From Oceanobacillus sp. Castelsardo (GTDB taxonomy: Bacteria > Bacillota > Bacilli > Bacillales > Amphibacillaceae), in assembly GCF_001659985.1 (NCBI RefSeq), contig NZ_LYCS01000001.1, forward strand, positions 768,261 through 832,260: a stretch of DNA of 64,000 bases, in the 5' to 3' direction. The notes under the pieces were generated by a model. The model was not told the origin of the DNA and did not search any database. It saw nothing but the letters and a program-made list of their open reading frames with translations. The position numbers were made by a program, and so were the translations under genes. This document shows, piece after piece, positions 1 to 8,397 of this stretch (position 1 is its first letter; every line of letters starts with the position of its first letter).

Positions 1-264
1 GGGTTTTTCTTTTAATAAAATGGATTCTATTTCCGATAACATCTTACCAGTTTGTTTCCCGTGAGTGCCAGACCCAATCCCTAAATGATAATCAGGTTTC
101 GGTATTTTCAACTGTTCAAAAAAGACATCAGACATATCCGCATCATAATGTTGGCCGGTGTGAACTAATATTTCCTTTATATTTGAATCTTTCTCAAATT
201 CCTTTGATAACATAGATGCTTTAATAAATTGTGGTCGCGCTCCAACTACGGTTAAAATTTTCAC
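1..264 (-). CDS. UDP-GlcNAc 2-epimerase family protein, N-terminal fragment (WecB/WbpI-like)
   Basis: Partial gene running off the left edge; 88 codons of the N-terminus are visible. It starts at a GTG preceded by AAGGGGAG. The opening [17 protein letters not shown] and the later [12 protein letters not shown] and [15 protein letters not shown] blocks are typical of non-hydrolysing UDP-N-acetylglucosamine 2-epimerases, which interconvert GlcNAc- and ManNAc-type nucleotide sugars. It is the last visible gene of a leftward run with an acetyltransferase and a glycosyltransferase, and a Gfo/Idh/MocA dehydrogenase is divergent. That company resembles WbpI, which epimerises the 2,3-diacetamido uronic acid, rather than housekeeping MnaA. 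The exact substrate is inferred. Confidence 0.85.
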   Translation of the reverse strand, partial: MKILTVVGARPQFIKASMLSKEFEKDSNIKEILVHTGQHYDADMSDVFFEQLKIPKPDYHLGIGSGTHGKQTGKMLSEIESILLKEKP

Positions 265-287
265 AATAATGACTCCCCTTCTAAGCT

Positions 288-968
288 TTAGGAATTAATC
301 TTTCGAGCAGGAACCCCAACAGCAGTAATATTTTCTTCTAAGTCTTTGGTAACGACGGAACCGGCACCTACTATTGTGTTTCTACCAATTTTGATTCCCG
401 GGAGTAGTGAAGCATTATTTCCAATTTTTGCTCCCTTTTCGATATATGCCCCTTTTAAGGAGTATGGTTTAATCCCCATATATTTATCATTTGACATCGA
501 TACACAAGGTCCGATAAAAACATCATCCTCAAGTGTCGTATCTCCAGTAACATATGCAAGTGTTTGAATGGTACAGTTCTTCCCTATTTTTGAGTTCAAT
601 TCAACGATTGCCGCTCTTCCAACAACGGTTGCTTCTCCTATTGAAACATTCTCTCTAATACTTGCATGATCACCAATAAATACGTCGTTATCAATTTGAG
701 TACTTGAATAAATGGAAACCAAATTTCCAATTCTTGTTCCTGATTCAATGATTAATTGAATATTTCTGTGAGAGACTTTTCTCATTCTTTTATTGACAGC
801 TGGACTTATACCTAAGACACAGTTGTTTCCAATAACAACATCATCACCAATTATAGTACCTTGTAAAATAGTGGTATGATGACCGATAACGACATTTTCC
901 CCAATTGTCACACCTTCTTCAATAACAACATGATTTTCTAATTTTACACTTTCCGGAATGCTGGACAA
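288..968 (-). CDS. Left-handed beta-helix acyltransferase (WbpD/WlbB-like N-acetyltransferase)
   Basis: A 226-residue protein built almost wholly of hexapeptide repeats ([IV]G-x4 patterns such as [24 protein letters not shown]), the fold of trimeric acetyl-CoA-dependent acetyltransferases. The C-terminus [20 protein letters not shown] is the usual end of sugar O/N-acetyltransferases. The start is a TTG at the right end with an AGGGGGG ribosome binding site. The gene lies 23 bp from the epimerase and 11 bp from the glycosyltransferase, so it is probably in one operon. With the WbpB-like dehydrogenase nearby, the likely job is N-acetylating the 3-amino group of a UDP-diaminouronic acid or a related amino sugar. 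Substrate is inferred from context. Confidence 0.82.
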   Translation of the reverse strand: MSSIPESVKLENHVVIEEGVTIGENVVIGHHTTILQGTIIGDDVVIGNNCVLGISPAVNKRMRKVSHRNIQLIIESGTRIGNLVSIYSSTQIDNDVFIGDHASIRENVSIGEATVVGRAAIVELNSKIGKNCTIQTLAYVTGDTTLEDDVFIGPCVSMSNDKYMGIKPYSLKGAYIEKGAKIGNNASLLPGIKIGRNTIVGAGSVVTKDLEENITAVGVPARKINS

Positions 969-979
969 TAAAATCCCCC

Positions 980-1903
980 CTATTTATGAACAATACTTTC
1001 CATTTTTTTAATTAGTTCACAGGCTCTAATTTTAGCGGAATGATTTTCGTGTATAAAAAGATAGCCTTGTTCAGCAATCTGTTCACGTTTAGTTTCATTC
1101 TCTAAATAGTATGCAGCCTTCTCTTTAAAGTTGTTTTCATCGATTGAAACGAAATGGAAACCTGGGACAAACCCAAGATCCTCTAACTCCTTGAACGTAG
1201 GCGCTAATAGTAACGAATTACATGCTAAAGCTTCAAAGTATTTTCTAATAGGATAGTAATGTATGGAAGGGCAAGTAAAAAAAATCTTGGCCCGATTTAT
1301 CTCTTTAGCGTAACGTGGACCAATAAAAAGCTGATTTTCTTCTTGTTCATTGAATGACTTATATCCCGGATGCTTATGATAAACAAATCTAGAATCTAGT
1401 TTATATGTGTTAAATATTTTTTGTCTTAATGGATAAATATCATTTACAGCTCCCATCATTAGTAAATGAATATCCTTTTGTTCATGATAATCCTTATAAA
1501 TTTCCGAATTAACAAAATGCGGAAACCACTCCATTTTATGTTGAAATTCCGGGTAAATTTCGATGCATTTATCTCGGGCTACCGTAAACAGATGGGATAT
1601 TTTATTTTTGGAAATAAAATTCCTCCGATAACTAGTAAAACGGTGAGCATCATTAATAAATAAACCTACCGGAATGTCAATATTAGCTAATCCTTTAATC
1701 ATAGGGGAGATTTTTTTTCCTATGTCATTTAATAATAAAATGAAGTCTGGTCGTATGGATAATTTTTTCAGAATAGAACTGATATGTCCGTTTTCTCTCC
1801 AAAATGTGACGTGTGCTAATTTAGCAAGTTCCTGCTCAAGATAATAAAAATTTTTATTCAATAGTTGGGATGTATCTTCAGTAATAAATAATATATGAAT
1901 CAT
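980..1903 (-). CDS. CgeB-like glycosyltransferase
   Basis: A 307-residue protein with the two-lobed GT-B look of the YkvP/CgeB group. An N-terminal Rossmann-like half is followed by a C-terminal block around residues 200-290 containing INRAKIFFTCPS, YPIRKYFEALACNSLLLAP and the typical tail EQGYLFIHENHSAKIRA. This group includes spore-coat and capsule glycosyltransferases. It has a good ribosome binding site (GAGAAGGTGATTGT before ATG) and is the first gene of the leftward run with the acetyltransferase and epimerase. It probably transfers the sugar made by the neighbouring enzymes to a surface polymer; donor and acceptor are unknown. Confidence 0.75.
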   Translation of the reverse strand: MIHILFITEDTSQLLNKNFYYLEQELAKLAHVTFWRENGHISSILKKLSIRPDFILLLNDIGKKISPMIKGLANIDIPVGLFINDAHRFTSYRRNFISKNKISHLFTVARDKCIEIYPEFQHKMEWFPHFVNSEIYKDYHEQKDIHLLMMGAVNDIYPLRQKIFNTYKLDSRFVYHKHPGYKSFNEQEENQLFIGPRYAKEINRAKIFFTCPSIHYYPIRKYFEALACNSLLLAPTFKELEDLGFVPGFHFVSIDENNFKEKAAYYLENETKREQIAEQGYLFIHENHSAKIRACELIKKMESIVHK

Positions 1904-2028
1904 ACAATCACCTTCTCACTGATTTATAGTTAAAGAGCCAAATTTAAATGCATCCATTATCAACGTCCATATCGATTATGGAATAAAACATAATATACAT
2001 TAGGAGTTCAATTATGAGGAGGTTAAGC

Positions 2029-2976
2029 ATGAGAGTCGGAGTAATTGGTATCGGGAAAATGGGTGAGAATCATGTTCGAACTTATTTATCCCTCAAAAAT
2101 CATTGCGAACTCGTGGGCATATACGATACTGATGAAGAGAAAATAAATGAGATTGCTAATAATTATCAAGTCAAACCTTTTCATTCTTTAAATAACCTTC
2201 TCCGCGCAGTTGATGCTGTTAGTATTGCTGTACCGACAGAATTTCATTATGATGTCGGCTTATCTTGTATAAAGCATAACGTACACATCTTAATGGAAAA
2301 ACCTATTACTAGTACTGTGGACGAAGCAAAGGAATTGATTAATCAGGCAAAAAAGGCTGGCATTAAACTTCAAGTAGGACATATTGAATTGTTTAACCCA
2401 TTGATACAATTTCTCAAAAGGGAATTGCAAAATGAAAAAATTATTGAGATTATGCATGATAGAATGAGTCCGCATGATGATAGATTGAAAGATATTGATG
2501 TGGTTAAGGATTTAATGATTCATGATTTATATATATTAGATGAACTCCTTAAAGATCGGTATGGTGAACTGTATACCGTTGGAAAAGTAATAAATGGCAT
2601 TCCTGAACACGCGGTTACTATAACTCAATCCTTATCAGGAGTAACAGCTCACTTAACTGCAAGTTTTAAATCCAGAAAAAAAGTTAGAGCGATTAAAGTT
2701 CTCACTGAAAATGCCCTTTTTGAGACTGATATTTTAAATAATGTTATGAAAATCTCTCGCTCCATTAAGGAGGATACTAGTAACATTTCAGTACCAATCA
2801 CGGAAACTATTCAATTTGACCACTCCATACAACCATTAAGTGTACAGTTGCTGGATTTCATTAATTGTATTAATAATGATGAAAAACCTAAAGTGCCCGG
2901 AGAAGATGGAATGAAAATATTAATTTTGACTAATAAAATAAGTGAATCTATTATCGATTCAAATAAAAACAAGTAA
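2029..2976 (+). CDS. Gfo/Idh/MocA family oxidoreductase (WbpB/WlbA-like)
   Basis: NAD(P)-dependent dehydrogenase of about 315 residues. The N-terminal Rossmann motif is VGVIGIGKMGENHVRTY, and EKPI (in the ILMEKPIT block) carries the conserved lysine of the family. WbpB-like members oxidise the 3-position of UDP-N-acetylglucosaminuronic acid, which fits the nearby acetyltransferase and 2-epimerase. An upstream in-frame ATG exists at 2014, but the ATG at 2029 is preferred because GAGGAGG (2016-2022) sits six bases before it. The gene is transcribed away from the other three sugar genes, and a strong terminator follows. The specific substrate is inferred. Confidence 0.82.
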   Translation: MRVGVIGIGKMGENHVRTYLSLKNHCELVGIYDTDEEKINEIANNYQVKPFHSLNNLLRAVDAVSIAVPTEFHYDVGLSCIKHNVHILMEKPITSTVDEAKELINQAKKAGIKLQVGHIELFNPLIQFLKRELQNEKIIEIMHDRMSPHDDRLKDIDVVKDLMIHDLYILDELLKDRYGELYTVGKVINGIPEHAVTITQSLSGVTAHLTASFKSRKKVRAIKVLTENALFETDILNNVMKISRSIKEDTSNISVPITETIQFDHSIQPLSVQLLDFINCINNDEKPKVPGEDGMKILILTNKISESIIDSNKNK

Positions 2977-2985
2977 TAATAGACG

Positions 2986-3012
2986 GGTATTCCCAGTTAC
3001 TATGGGAATACC
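2986..3012 (+). terminator. Rho-independent terminator after the oxidoreductase
   Basis: A perfect 10-bp stem (GGTATTCCCA/TGGGAATACC) with a 7-base loop, followed by TTATTTTT, directly after the stop codon of the dehydrogenase gene. Confidence 0.85.
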
Positions 3013-3054
3013 TTATTTTTATATTAAACAAATATTGTATGCTACGTTAAAACA

Positions 3055-3162
3055 CTACTTTCTTTTTTTCCTTCTTCTTCCACATCCACAACCAGATTTT
3101 TTCTTTCTCCCTGAATACCTTATTTCTTTTGGTGCATTTTTCGCTTGGGGTTTCTCTTTCAT
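3055..3162 (-). CDS. Small basic Cys-containing peptide, 35 aa
   Basis: An ATG preceded by GGGAGGTAAAGAA opens a 35-codon frame starting MKEKPQAKNAPKEI and ending GCGCGRRRKKRK. It is strongly basic, with two cysteines in a G-C-G-C-G element. It begins 15 bp after the stop of the YjcA-like gene upstream, so the two are probably cotranscribed. No family was recognised. The strong ribosome binding site and position beside sporulation genes suggest a real small protein, perhaps made during sporulation; that role is inferred. Confidence 0.55.
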   Translation of the reverse strand: MKEKPQAKNAPKEIRYSGRKKKSGCGCGRRRKKRK

Positions 3163-3177
3163 TTCTTTACCTCCCTG

Positions 3178-3537
3178 CTAATTCTCATCTGTGAGTCTAT
3201 TTACAATTGATTCTAAAAAACCTGCTGCACCAGCAATTGCAAGAACTATAATGACAAATTCCATGATTGTTGGCCAAACATAATAAAGTCCAAATAGAAA
3301 TACCGCACACCACGTCCCCGTGCACCAGTAGCAGCTAAGTAATTCACCAAACCACCGTTTAATCCCTGTTTCTTTAATTTCAATATAAGTTACAACTCTT
3401 CCATCTGCTTCGGTTTCCTCTACTTCATCAAGAAAAGGATTCCTAATAAAAGTAGTTATTTTATCAAAGACAATAAGTCGGGTTAAACGAAATGTTGCCA
3501 ATACAAATAAGACAAATTCAAATCCTGATGTAATCAT
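3178..3537 (-). CDS. DUF1360 membrane protein, YjcA-like sporulation protein
   Basis: A 119-residue protein with an N-terminal helix containing FRLTRLIVFD, the conserved segment LLSCYWCTGTWCAV near residues 67-80, and a C-terminal hydrophobic stretch. The CYWCTG-W block is the hallmark of DUF1360 proteins, which include B. subtilis YjcA, reported as a sporulation protein. It neighbours two YjcZ-type tiny membrane proteins on the opposite strand, which also points to sporulation. Molecular function is not known. Confidence 0.75.
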   Translation of the reverse strand: MITSGFEFVLFVLATFRLTRLIVFDKITTFIRNPFLDEVEETEADGRVVTYIEIKETGIKRWFGELLSCYWCTGTWCAVFLFGLYYVWPTIMEFVIIVLAIAGAAGFLESIVNRLTDEN

Positions 3538-3657
3538 TTTATCAGCCTCTTTAGGTACTTTTCATAAGGAACATATACTTCATTGTATGTGTGACCTAAT
3601 CCATTTGTTTGTGTCAAACACCTAATTTTGAGGTGATACATAAATACGCTTAATTGT

Positions 3658-3738
3658 ATAAAGAAGACTTAGTTCAGGTGGAGTTTTAACTCCACTTGAA
3701 ACTTAGTCGCCTTTATTTCGAAGCTTGGCGTAGATAAA
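3658..3738 (+). repeat. Repeat B, copy 1 (AAGAAGACTT...TTCGAAGCTTGGCG...GTAGATAAA)
   Basis: Shares ATAAAGAAGACTT, TTTCGAAGCTTGGCG and GTAGATAAA in the same order with 47997-48081. Here the extra sequence, an imperfect hairpin AGGTGGAGTTTTAACTCCACTT, lies between the first and second blocks; in the other copy it lies between the second and third. The rest of the 317-bp gap (3538-3855) holds nothing else recognisable except the GGAGGTGAT ribosome binding site of the next gene. It may be an RNA element or the remains of a small mobile element. Confidence 0.55.
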
Positions 3739-3855
3739 TAGTTCGTTAAAACTGTTACACGCGCCCAAATTACTTCAATCTAGACGGACACCTATATCAT
3801 ACAAACGCCCGATACATATAGTAATATTGTAAATCACTTTGGAGGTGATGTTTAA

Positions 3856-3954
3856 ATGAGTAAATTTGAAGGTAGCTATGGTGGAGGCTTTGCCTTACTT
3901 GTAGTATTGTTCATTCTATTAATCATTGTGGGCTCAGCTTACGTTGCCTACTAA
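3856..3954 (+). CDS. YjcZ family tiny transmembrane sporulation protein, 32 aa
   Basis: Begins with ATG after GGAGGTGATGTTTAA. It encodes MSKFEGSYGGG followed by a single hydrophobic helix, [19 protein letters not shown]. This is the tiny-TM Bacillus family typified by YjcZ, small single-span proteins associated with sporulation. It is paired with a Gly/Tyr-rich paralogue 48 bp downstream sharing the [15 protein letters not shown]-type helix. Function is unknown. Confidence 0.85.
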   Translation: MSKFEGSYGGGFALLVVLFILLIIVGSAYVAY

Positions 3955-4002
3955 AGTAAATGATGGATGGTTTCTTAAATATTTAAAAGGAGGAATTCAA
4001 TA

Positions 4003-4149
4003 ATGAGCTTCGGATGTGGATGTCAAGGATTCGGTGGTTACGGCTACGGCGGTTATGGCTATGGCGGAGGATATGGACGTGGAAACGGATTTGCGTTAAT
4101 CGTTGTATTATTTATCCTTCTAATAATCGTTGGTGCAGCTTGGATGTAA
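4003..4149 (+). CDS. YjcZ family Gly/Tyr-rich tiny transmembrane protein, 48 aa
   Basis: Ribosome binding site AAAAGGAGG at 3985-3993 precedes ATG. The N-terminal half is a low-complexity GYGYGG repeat with two cysteines (FGCGCQG), and the C-terminal half is one hydrophobic helix ([19 protein letters not shown]) nearly identical to that of the upstream 32-residue gene. This is the other common form of the YjcZ family. The pair is probably cotranscribed and ends at the hairpin at 4177. Confidence 0.85.
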   Translation: MSFGCGCQGFGGYGYGGYGYGGGYGRGNGFALIVVLFILLIIVGAAWM

Positions 4150-4176
4150 AGTTAATCATCTAATATGTATTGCTTT

Positions 4177-4212
4177 AAAAAGGGAAACCATTTATAACTG
4201 GTTTCCCCTTTT
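4177..4212. terminator. Bidirectional terminator between yjcZ-like genes and ctaB
   Basis: Inverted repeat AAAAGGGAAACCA/TGGTTTCCCCTTTT with an eight-base loop between two convergent genes. A-tract on one side and T-tract on the other allow use from both directions. Confidence 0.75.
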
Positions 4213-4255
4213 AAACTAACAAACGCTAGAATCTTATCGCGTAGGTCAAATCTTA

Positions 4256-5149
4256 TTAATAATGGAAAATAGGTAAAGTAACGAACATCAGTAATAAGAA
4301 AATAATCACTAAGTAATTTACCGAATATAAGAAATTCCATTGTGCCCATTTTAAATCATCTTTCACACGAAATCCCAATAATGCTAAAATGATCCATCCA
4401 ACATTTAGTACTGTTGCAATGATAATGAAGATGGTTCCTAATTGTGCCAAAAGAAATGGTAGCGGTAATAAACAAGTAATATATATCATCATTTGTCTTT
4501 TCGTTACTTCAAACCCATGAACTACAGGGAGCATCGGTACTCCAGCCGCATGATATTCATCGTACCTTTTCATTGCTATCGAAAACGTATGTGGTACTTG
4601 CCATATAAACAAAAGTAAAAATATAGTCATTGGTATGATATGCACAGCTGAGTCGATAGTTGCCCAACCGATAAGAGGAGTTACCGCTCCTGAAATGCTA
4701 CCAATAATGGTGTTTAATGTAAACTTCCTCTTCGACCACATCGTATATAAAACAACATAAGTAAACCAGCCAATAAAGGCATATACCGTTGTCTCCCAAT
4801 TAACTGCAATAAGCAAAATAAATCCCAATACGGTCGTCATAATACCTAGAATTAAAACCGATTTTTTCTTGAAATTCCCTGTTACAGTGGGCCGTGCTTT
4901 TGTCCTATCCATCACGCAATCAATATCAATATCATACCAGTTATTTATGATTAATGCTCCGGCCATAACGAATGTGGATCCAAATAGAACGAATAGAAAT
5001 AGTAACCAAGAATCAATAAATTTAGAATCTGTAATATATAATGCCAATACATAACCTGCAATAACTGGTAGAATATTAGCAACTAATACATTAAATTTAA
5101 TAAGTAATTTAAGATCATCTAAAAAAACCATCTTTTTATTTAAACTCAT
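4256..5149 (-). CDS. ctaB: Protoheme IX farnesyltransferase (heme O synthase)
   Basis: A 297-residue polytopic membrane protein of the UbiA prenyltransferase superfamily. The first Asp-rich motif reads NNWYDIDIDCVMDRTKARP; residues around IAMKRYDEYHAAGVPMLPVV are the second conserved loop. It converts heme B to heme O, the precursor or ligand heme of terminal oxidases. No heme A synthase is next to it, so the enzyme may serve the ba3-type oxidase encoded at 37932-40265. The start is ATG after AAGGGTGATGCATC. Confidence 0.92.
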   Translation of the reverse strand: MSLNKKMVFLDDLKLLIKFNVLVANILPVIAGYVLALYITDSKFIDSWLLFLFVLFGSTFVMAGALIINNWYDIDIDCVMDRTKARPTVTGNFKKKSVLILGIMTTVLGFILLIAVNWETTVYAFIGWFTYVVLYTMWSKRKFTLNTIIGSISGAVTPLIGWATIDSAVHIIPMTIFLLLFIWQVPHTFSIAMKRYDEYHAAGVPMLPVVHGFEVTKRQMMIYITCLLPLPFLLAQLGTIFIIIATVLNVGWIILALLGFRVKDDLKWAQWNFLYSVNYLVIIFLLLMFVTLPIFHY

Positions 5150-5260
5150 GATGCATCACCCTTTACAATCATTCCCAGATTCCCTTCTCTACCTATTTGA
5201 ATTTTACCATTTCCTAAGCTAAACTTATATAATAATCATAAAAAAAGATAGGTGACAAAG

Positions 5261-5752
5261 TTGGCAGAATTCACACATTTTAATGAACATGGACGAGCTA
5301 AAATGGTTGATATTTCGGATAAGAAAGAAACTGCACGAACAGCAATAGCAAGATCTAGTGTCCAAATGAAGAGAATTGTTTATGAAAATATTACAGAACA
5401 GAAAAATAAAAAAGGAGATGTATTGTCTGTCGCTCAAGTAGCAGGCATAATGGCCGCAAAACAAACATCTTCTTTAATACCAATGTGCCACCCTATTCCA
5501 ATAAGCGGCGTGGATTTATCATTTGAATGGGCCAACACCGAAAATGAAACATACGAACTCATCATTAACGCCGAAGTAAAGACGGTAGGTAGTACAGGCG
5601 TAGAAATGGAGGCATTAACAGCAGCTTCTGTTACGGCATTAACTGTATATGACATGTGTAAAGCTGTTGACAAAGGGATGGTTATTGGACAAACCTACCT
5701 TCTTGAAAAAAGTGGTGGAAAAAATGGAGATTTTAAAAGAGAAAATAATTAA
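5261..5752 (+). CDS. moaC: Cyclic pyranopterin monophosphate synthase MoaC
   Basis: Second step of molybdenum cofactor synthesis, forming cPMP with MoaA. Signature blocks are [18 protein letters not shown], the active-site segment [14 protein letters not shown], and [35 protein letters not shown] at 5261, six bases after AGGTG, gives a protein starting (M)[10 protein letters not shown] like other Bacillus MoaC; a GTG at 5252 overlaps the ribosome binding site and is less likely. It is separated from the main moa operon and converges with modB across a shared terminator. Confidence 0.95.
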   Translation: MAEFTHFNEHGRAKMVDISDKKETARTAIARSSVQMKRIVYENITEQKNKKGDVLSVAQVAGIMAAKQTSSLIPMCHPIPISGVDLSFEWANTENETYELIINAEVKTVGSTGVEMEALTAASVTALTVYDMCKAVDKGMVIGQTYLLEKSGGKNGDFKRENN

Positions 5753-5784
5753 AACCGGAGTAACTTATTCCGGTTTTAATTATT
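5744..5784. terminator. Bidirectional terminator between moaC and modB
   Basis: A 16-bp inverted repeat, AATAATTAAAACCGGA with its complement, enclosing a 9-base loop. It overlaps the moaC stop region and the modB stop region and serves both convergent genes. Confidence 0.85.
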
Positions 5785-6439
5785 GATTTGGTTTCATTCG
5801 ATTAATAATAAAGAGCAATACAAATGAAAAGCTTATACTAACAAGAACATAATACCAGGCGATGCTTGTAGCTCCGGTTTCTATTGCAAGGTATATTGCC
5901 GTTGGGACTGTTTGGGTTTTTCCTGGTATATTCCCTGCAAACATTAATGTCGCACCAAATTCACCGAACCCTCTTGTAAATCCAAGTACTAACCCGGTGA
6001 CAAGGGAGCGAGATGACAAAGGCAAAATAATTCTAATCAATGTAGACCAATCATTTGCGCCATCCACCTTAGCTGCTCCAATAATATTAGGGTCCACTGA
6101 TAAAAAACCTGTCTTAATGGATTGATATATTAAAGGAAAAGCTACTACTAAAGCAGCAATAATAGCTGCTGTTGAAGTAAACAACAAACTGCCACCAGTT
6201 AGAGTTTCAATCACTTGTCCTACCCAACTATTCCTACCGAAAACAATAATAAGAAAGAAACCAATGACTGTTGGAGGCAACACCAAAGGTAAGAAAAATA
6301 TGGTTTCTACAATTGCTTTCCCTTTTCTATCTTTCCGTACCATCCAAAAAGCTAATACAACAGCTAATAGAAATGCAAGTATTGTCGCTGTGGTTGCTAC
6401 ATAAAATGATAATTGAACGGGATGCCAAGACCATTGCAT
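5780..6439 (-). CDS. modB: Molybdate ABC transporter permease ModB
   Basis: A 219-residue integral membrane protein with about five helices. The EAA loop that docks the ATPase reads AAKVDGANDWSTLIRIILPLS, and TRGFGEFGATLMFAGN is the conserved ModB/CysT block. It follows modA by 10 bp. No modC ATPase gene is present in the window, so the ATPase must be encoded elsewhere or borrowed. It supplies molybdate for the cofactor genes around it and hence for NarG. Confidence 0.93.
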   Translation of the reverse strand: MQWSWHPVQLSFYVATTATILAFLLAVVLAFWMVRKDRKGKAIVETIFFLPLVLPPTVIGFFLIIVFGRNSWVGQVIETLTGGSLLFTSTAAIIAALVVAFPLIYQSIKTGFLSVDPNIIGAAKVDGANDWSTLIRIILPLSSRSLVTGLVLGFTRGFGEFGATLMFAGNIPGKTQTVPTAIYLAIETGATSIAWYYVLVSISFSFVLLFIINRMKPNQ

Positions 6440-6449
6440 TTCCTATCAC

Positions 6450-7253
6450 CTACTCCACAAGAGGTTGATCAAGCACTATAATTTGAAATCCATACTGTTC
6501 AAAGACCTTTTTAGCCGATTCACTCGATATAAATTGATAATATGTCTCTTTTGCTTTTAATATAGTTTCACTTTCTTCCCCATTATCAATGATTGCAGCA
6601 AAATATTTTATTGGGGAGTGAAGATTTTTATCAAATTCATGTAAAATAGTAACATCATCTTCATTTTTTACATCACTTGAATAAACAATTCCTACATCTA
6701 CCGCACCTTCACGCACTAATGAAAGAACTTGAGACACATCTTTTGTTGGAGCAAGACGATCCTGTTCTTCTAATAGGTCCCATGCTCCTAATTTTGTTAA
6801 AGTTTCTTGCGCGTATGTACCTGCTGGAACCGCTTCTGGCGTTCCAATTGCAATGATTCCCTCACCAGCTAAGAAAGAATCAAAAGATGAATCCTCTCCA
6901 CCATTTCCCGAAATAAGTACAAGATTATTAGTCAGAATCTCTTTCCCTTCCACCACTCTTTGTCTATCTACTAATTTTTCATAATCAATACTGGATGCTG
7001 ATAAAAACAAATCAATCGGAGCGCCTTGTTCAATTTGTTTTCGTAAGGATCCGGAACCACCAAAATTGTAAGAAATTTGAATTTCTGGGTGCTCCTTTTC
7101 AAAAGTATCTTGTAACTCGAGTAGAGCTTCAGTTAAACTAGCTGCAGCAGAAATGGTTAACTCCGTTTTCTCGGTTATACCTTGTTTTTCAGAAGAACAT
7201 CCTGAGAGGACAACCATTATTAAAATGAATATGAGTGTATAATATTTTTTCAT
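6450..7253 (-). CDS. modA: Molybdate-binding lipoprotein ModA
   Basis: A 267-residue solute-binding protein with a lipoprotein signal peptide; the lipobox LSGC ends at Cys19. The opening of the mature protein, LTISAAASLTEALLELQDTFEKE, with NFGGSGSLRKQIEQGAPID, is the oxyanion-binding start of ModA proteins. It sits between moaB and modB, 11 bp from moaB, in one leftward operon with mobA and moaB. Confidence 0.95.
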   Translation of the reverse strand: MKKYYTLIFILIMVVLSGCSSEKQGITEKTELTISAAASLTEALLELQDTFEKEHPEIQISYNFGGSGSLRKQIEQGAPIDLFLSASSIDYEKLVDRQRVVEGKEILTNNLVLISGNGGEDSSFDSFLAGEGIIAIGTPEAVPAGTYAQETLTKLGAWDLLEEQDRLAPTKDVSQVLSLVREGAVDVGIVYSSDVKNEDDVTILHEFDKNLHSPIKYFAAIIDNGEESETILKAKETYYQFISSESAKKVFEQYGFQIIVLDQPLVE

Positions 7254-7264
7254 CTTAAGACTCC

Positions 7265-7789
7265 CTAACCATCTATATCTTTATGAATCTCTTTAACGAT
7301 ATGCCCTATCTCAGGTAGGATGATTTTTTCCATTGCTAGTGTCACTGCGCCAGTCGATCCCGGAATCGAAAATATAACACAATGATTCGCAACACCACAA
7401 GTTGCTCTAGATAAAATACTTGCTGTACCAATATCACATTGAAAACTTAAATGGCGAAATAATTCACCAAAACCTGGAAGTTGTTTGTCAAATAGTGGCT
7501 CAATCGATTCAATGGTTACATCACGATAAGAGATGCCAGTCCCTCCGTTTACAATAACAGCATCTATTTTTTCACTATAAATCGCTTTTTCTACTGCAAA
7601 TCGTATTTGATCACTCTCATCAGGTACTATTTTATAAAGATTTACTTGATGATCATATTTCTGTAAAAATTCCATTATCTTTTTGCCGCTTTTATCCGTA
7701 GATTTTGTTCTTGTGTCACTAACCGTAATTACAGCACACGAAATTTGTTGTGCTGCGTGTTTCCGATGATCTACTAGCATCTCTAACAC
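7265..7789 (-). CDS. moaB: Molybdenum cofactor biosynthesis protein MoaB/MogA
   Basis: A 174-residue MoCF-domain protein that adenylylates molybdopterin before metal insertion. Characteristic blocks are CAVITVSDTRTKSTDKSG, VNGGTGISYRDVTIESI and IFSIPGSTGAVTLAMEKIILPE. The start overlaps the end of mobA by 7 bp, implying translational coupling. It is followed by modA. Confidence 0.93.
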   Translation of the reverse strand: MLEMLVDHRKHAAQQISCAVITVSDTRTKSTDKSGKKIMEFLQKYDHQVNLYKIVPDESDQIRFAVEKAIYSEKIDAVIVNGGTGISYRDVTIESIEPLFDKQLPGFGELFRHLSFQCDIGTASILSRATCGVANHCVIFSIPGSTGAVTLAMEKIILPEIGHIVKEIHKDIDG

Positions 7790-8397
7790 TTCCCATCCTC
7801 ATTTTTTTCTTCATTTTCAATCCATTTTTCATAATCGGAACGTCTATTTATGTTATAAAAAGCCTTCTCTTCCTCCATCGGAACATACTTTACCTTACAC
7901 TTTTTTAATAGCTCTTGAACAGATAATGCATTACTCTCCAGCAGAAGTTGAATAAGTCCTTTCACACGATGGTGATATATGGAGAGAAGTGGTTGAATTT
8001 TACCCGAAACTACTGGGATAATGGCGTCAATGTTTTCATCTTTATGTAAAAGTAACGAACGGAATATGTTTTCATTAACAAAAGGAACATCAATGGGAGA
8101 TACCATATACCAATCTCCTGCTATATACTCCATTCCACTATAAATACCTGCTAATGGTCCTAATCCTTCATATTCCTTCTTATCTGTTATTATAGCAAAA
8201 TTCACTTCTTGCTCATAAAGAAACTTACTTTTTAAGGTAGAATTTGAAACCATTATAAAAGAATCCACCACATTTCTCATAGCATCAATAGAATATTGGT
8301 AGAAATATTTTCCGTCCTTCCTTGCAAAAGCTTTCGGAGAACCAAATCTACTCGATTTTCCTCCTGAAAGTATAATACCTATTATTTTATCCCCCAA
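7783..8397 (-). CDS. mobA: Molybdenum cofactor guanylyltransferase MobA
   Basis: Attaches GMP to molybdopterin to form the guanine dinucleotide cofactor used by NarG. The nucleotide-binding loop GIILSGGKSSRFGSPKAF is near the N-terminus, and MVSPIDVPFVNENIFR matches the metal-binding aspartate region. The frame is open to 8493, but a TTG at 8397, six bases after AAAGAGGTG, gives a 204-residue protein beginning (M)GDKIIGIILSGG of normal MobA length. It is the first gene of the leftward mobA-moaB-modA-modB operon. Confidence 0.9.
   Translation of the reverse strand: MGDKIIGIILSGGKSSRFGSPKAFARKDGKYFYQYSIDAMRNVVDSFIMVSNSTLKSKFLYEQEVNFAIITDKKEYEGLGPLAGIYSGMEYIAGDWYMVSPIDVPFVNENIFRSLLLHKDENIDAIIPVVSGKIQPLLSIYHHRVKGLIQLLLESNALSVQELLKKCKVKYVPMEEEKAFYNINRRSDYEKWIENEEKNEDGKC

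Noticed and set aside
2942-3181. 79-codon plus-strand frame after the oxidoreductase
   Set aside because: It overlaps the oxidoreductase end and its terminator and lies opposite a small gene with a good ribosome binding site; no ribosome binding site of its own.
3590-3640. Rex-like site TTTGTGTCAAACACC upstream of the YjcZ genes
   Set aside because: The halves are unequal and the spacing does not match TTGTGAAATATTTCACAA; too weak to report.
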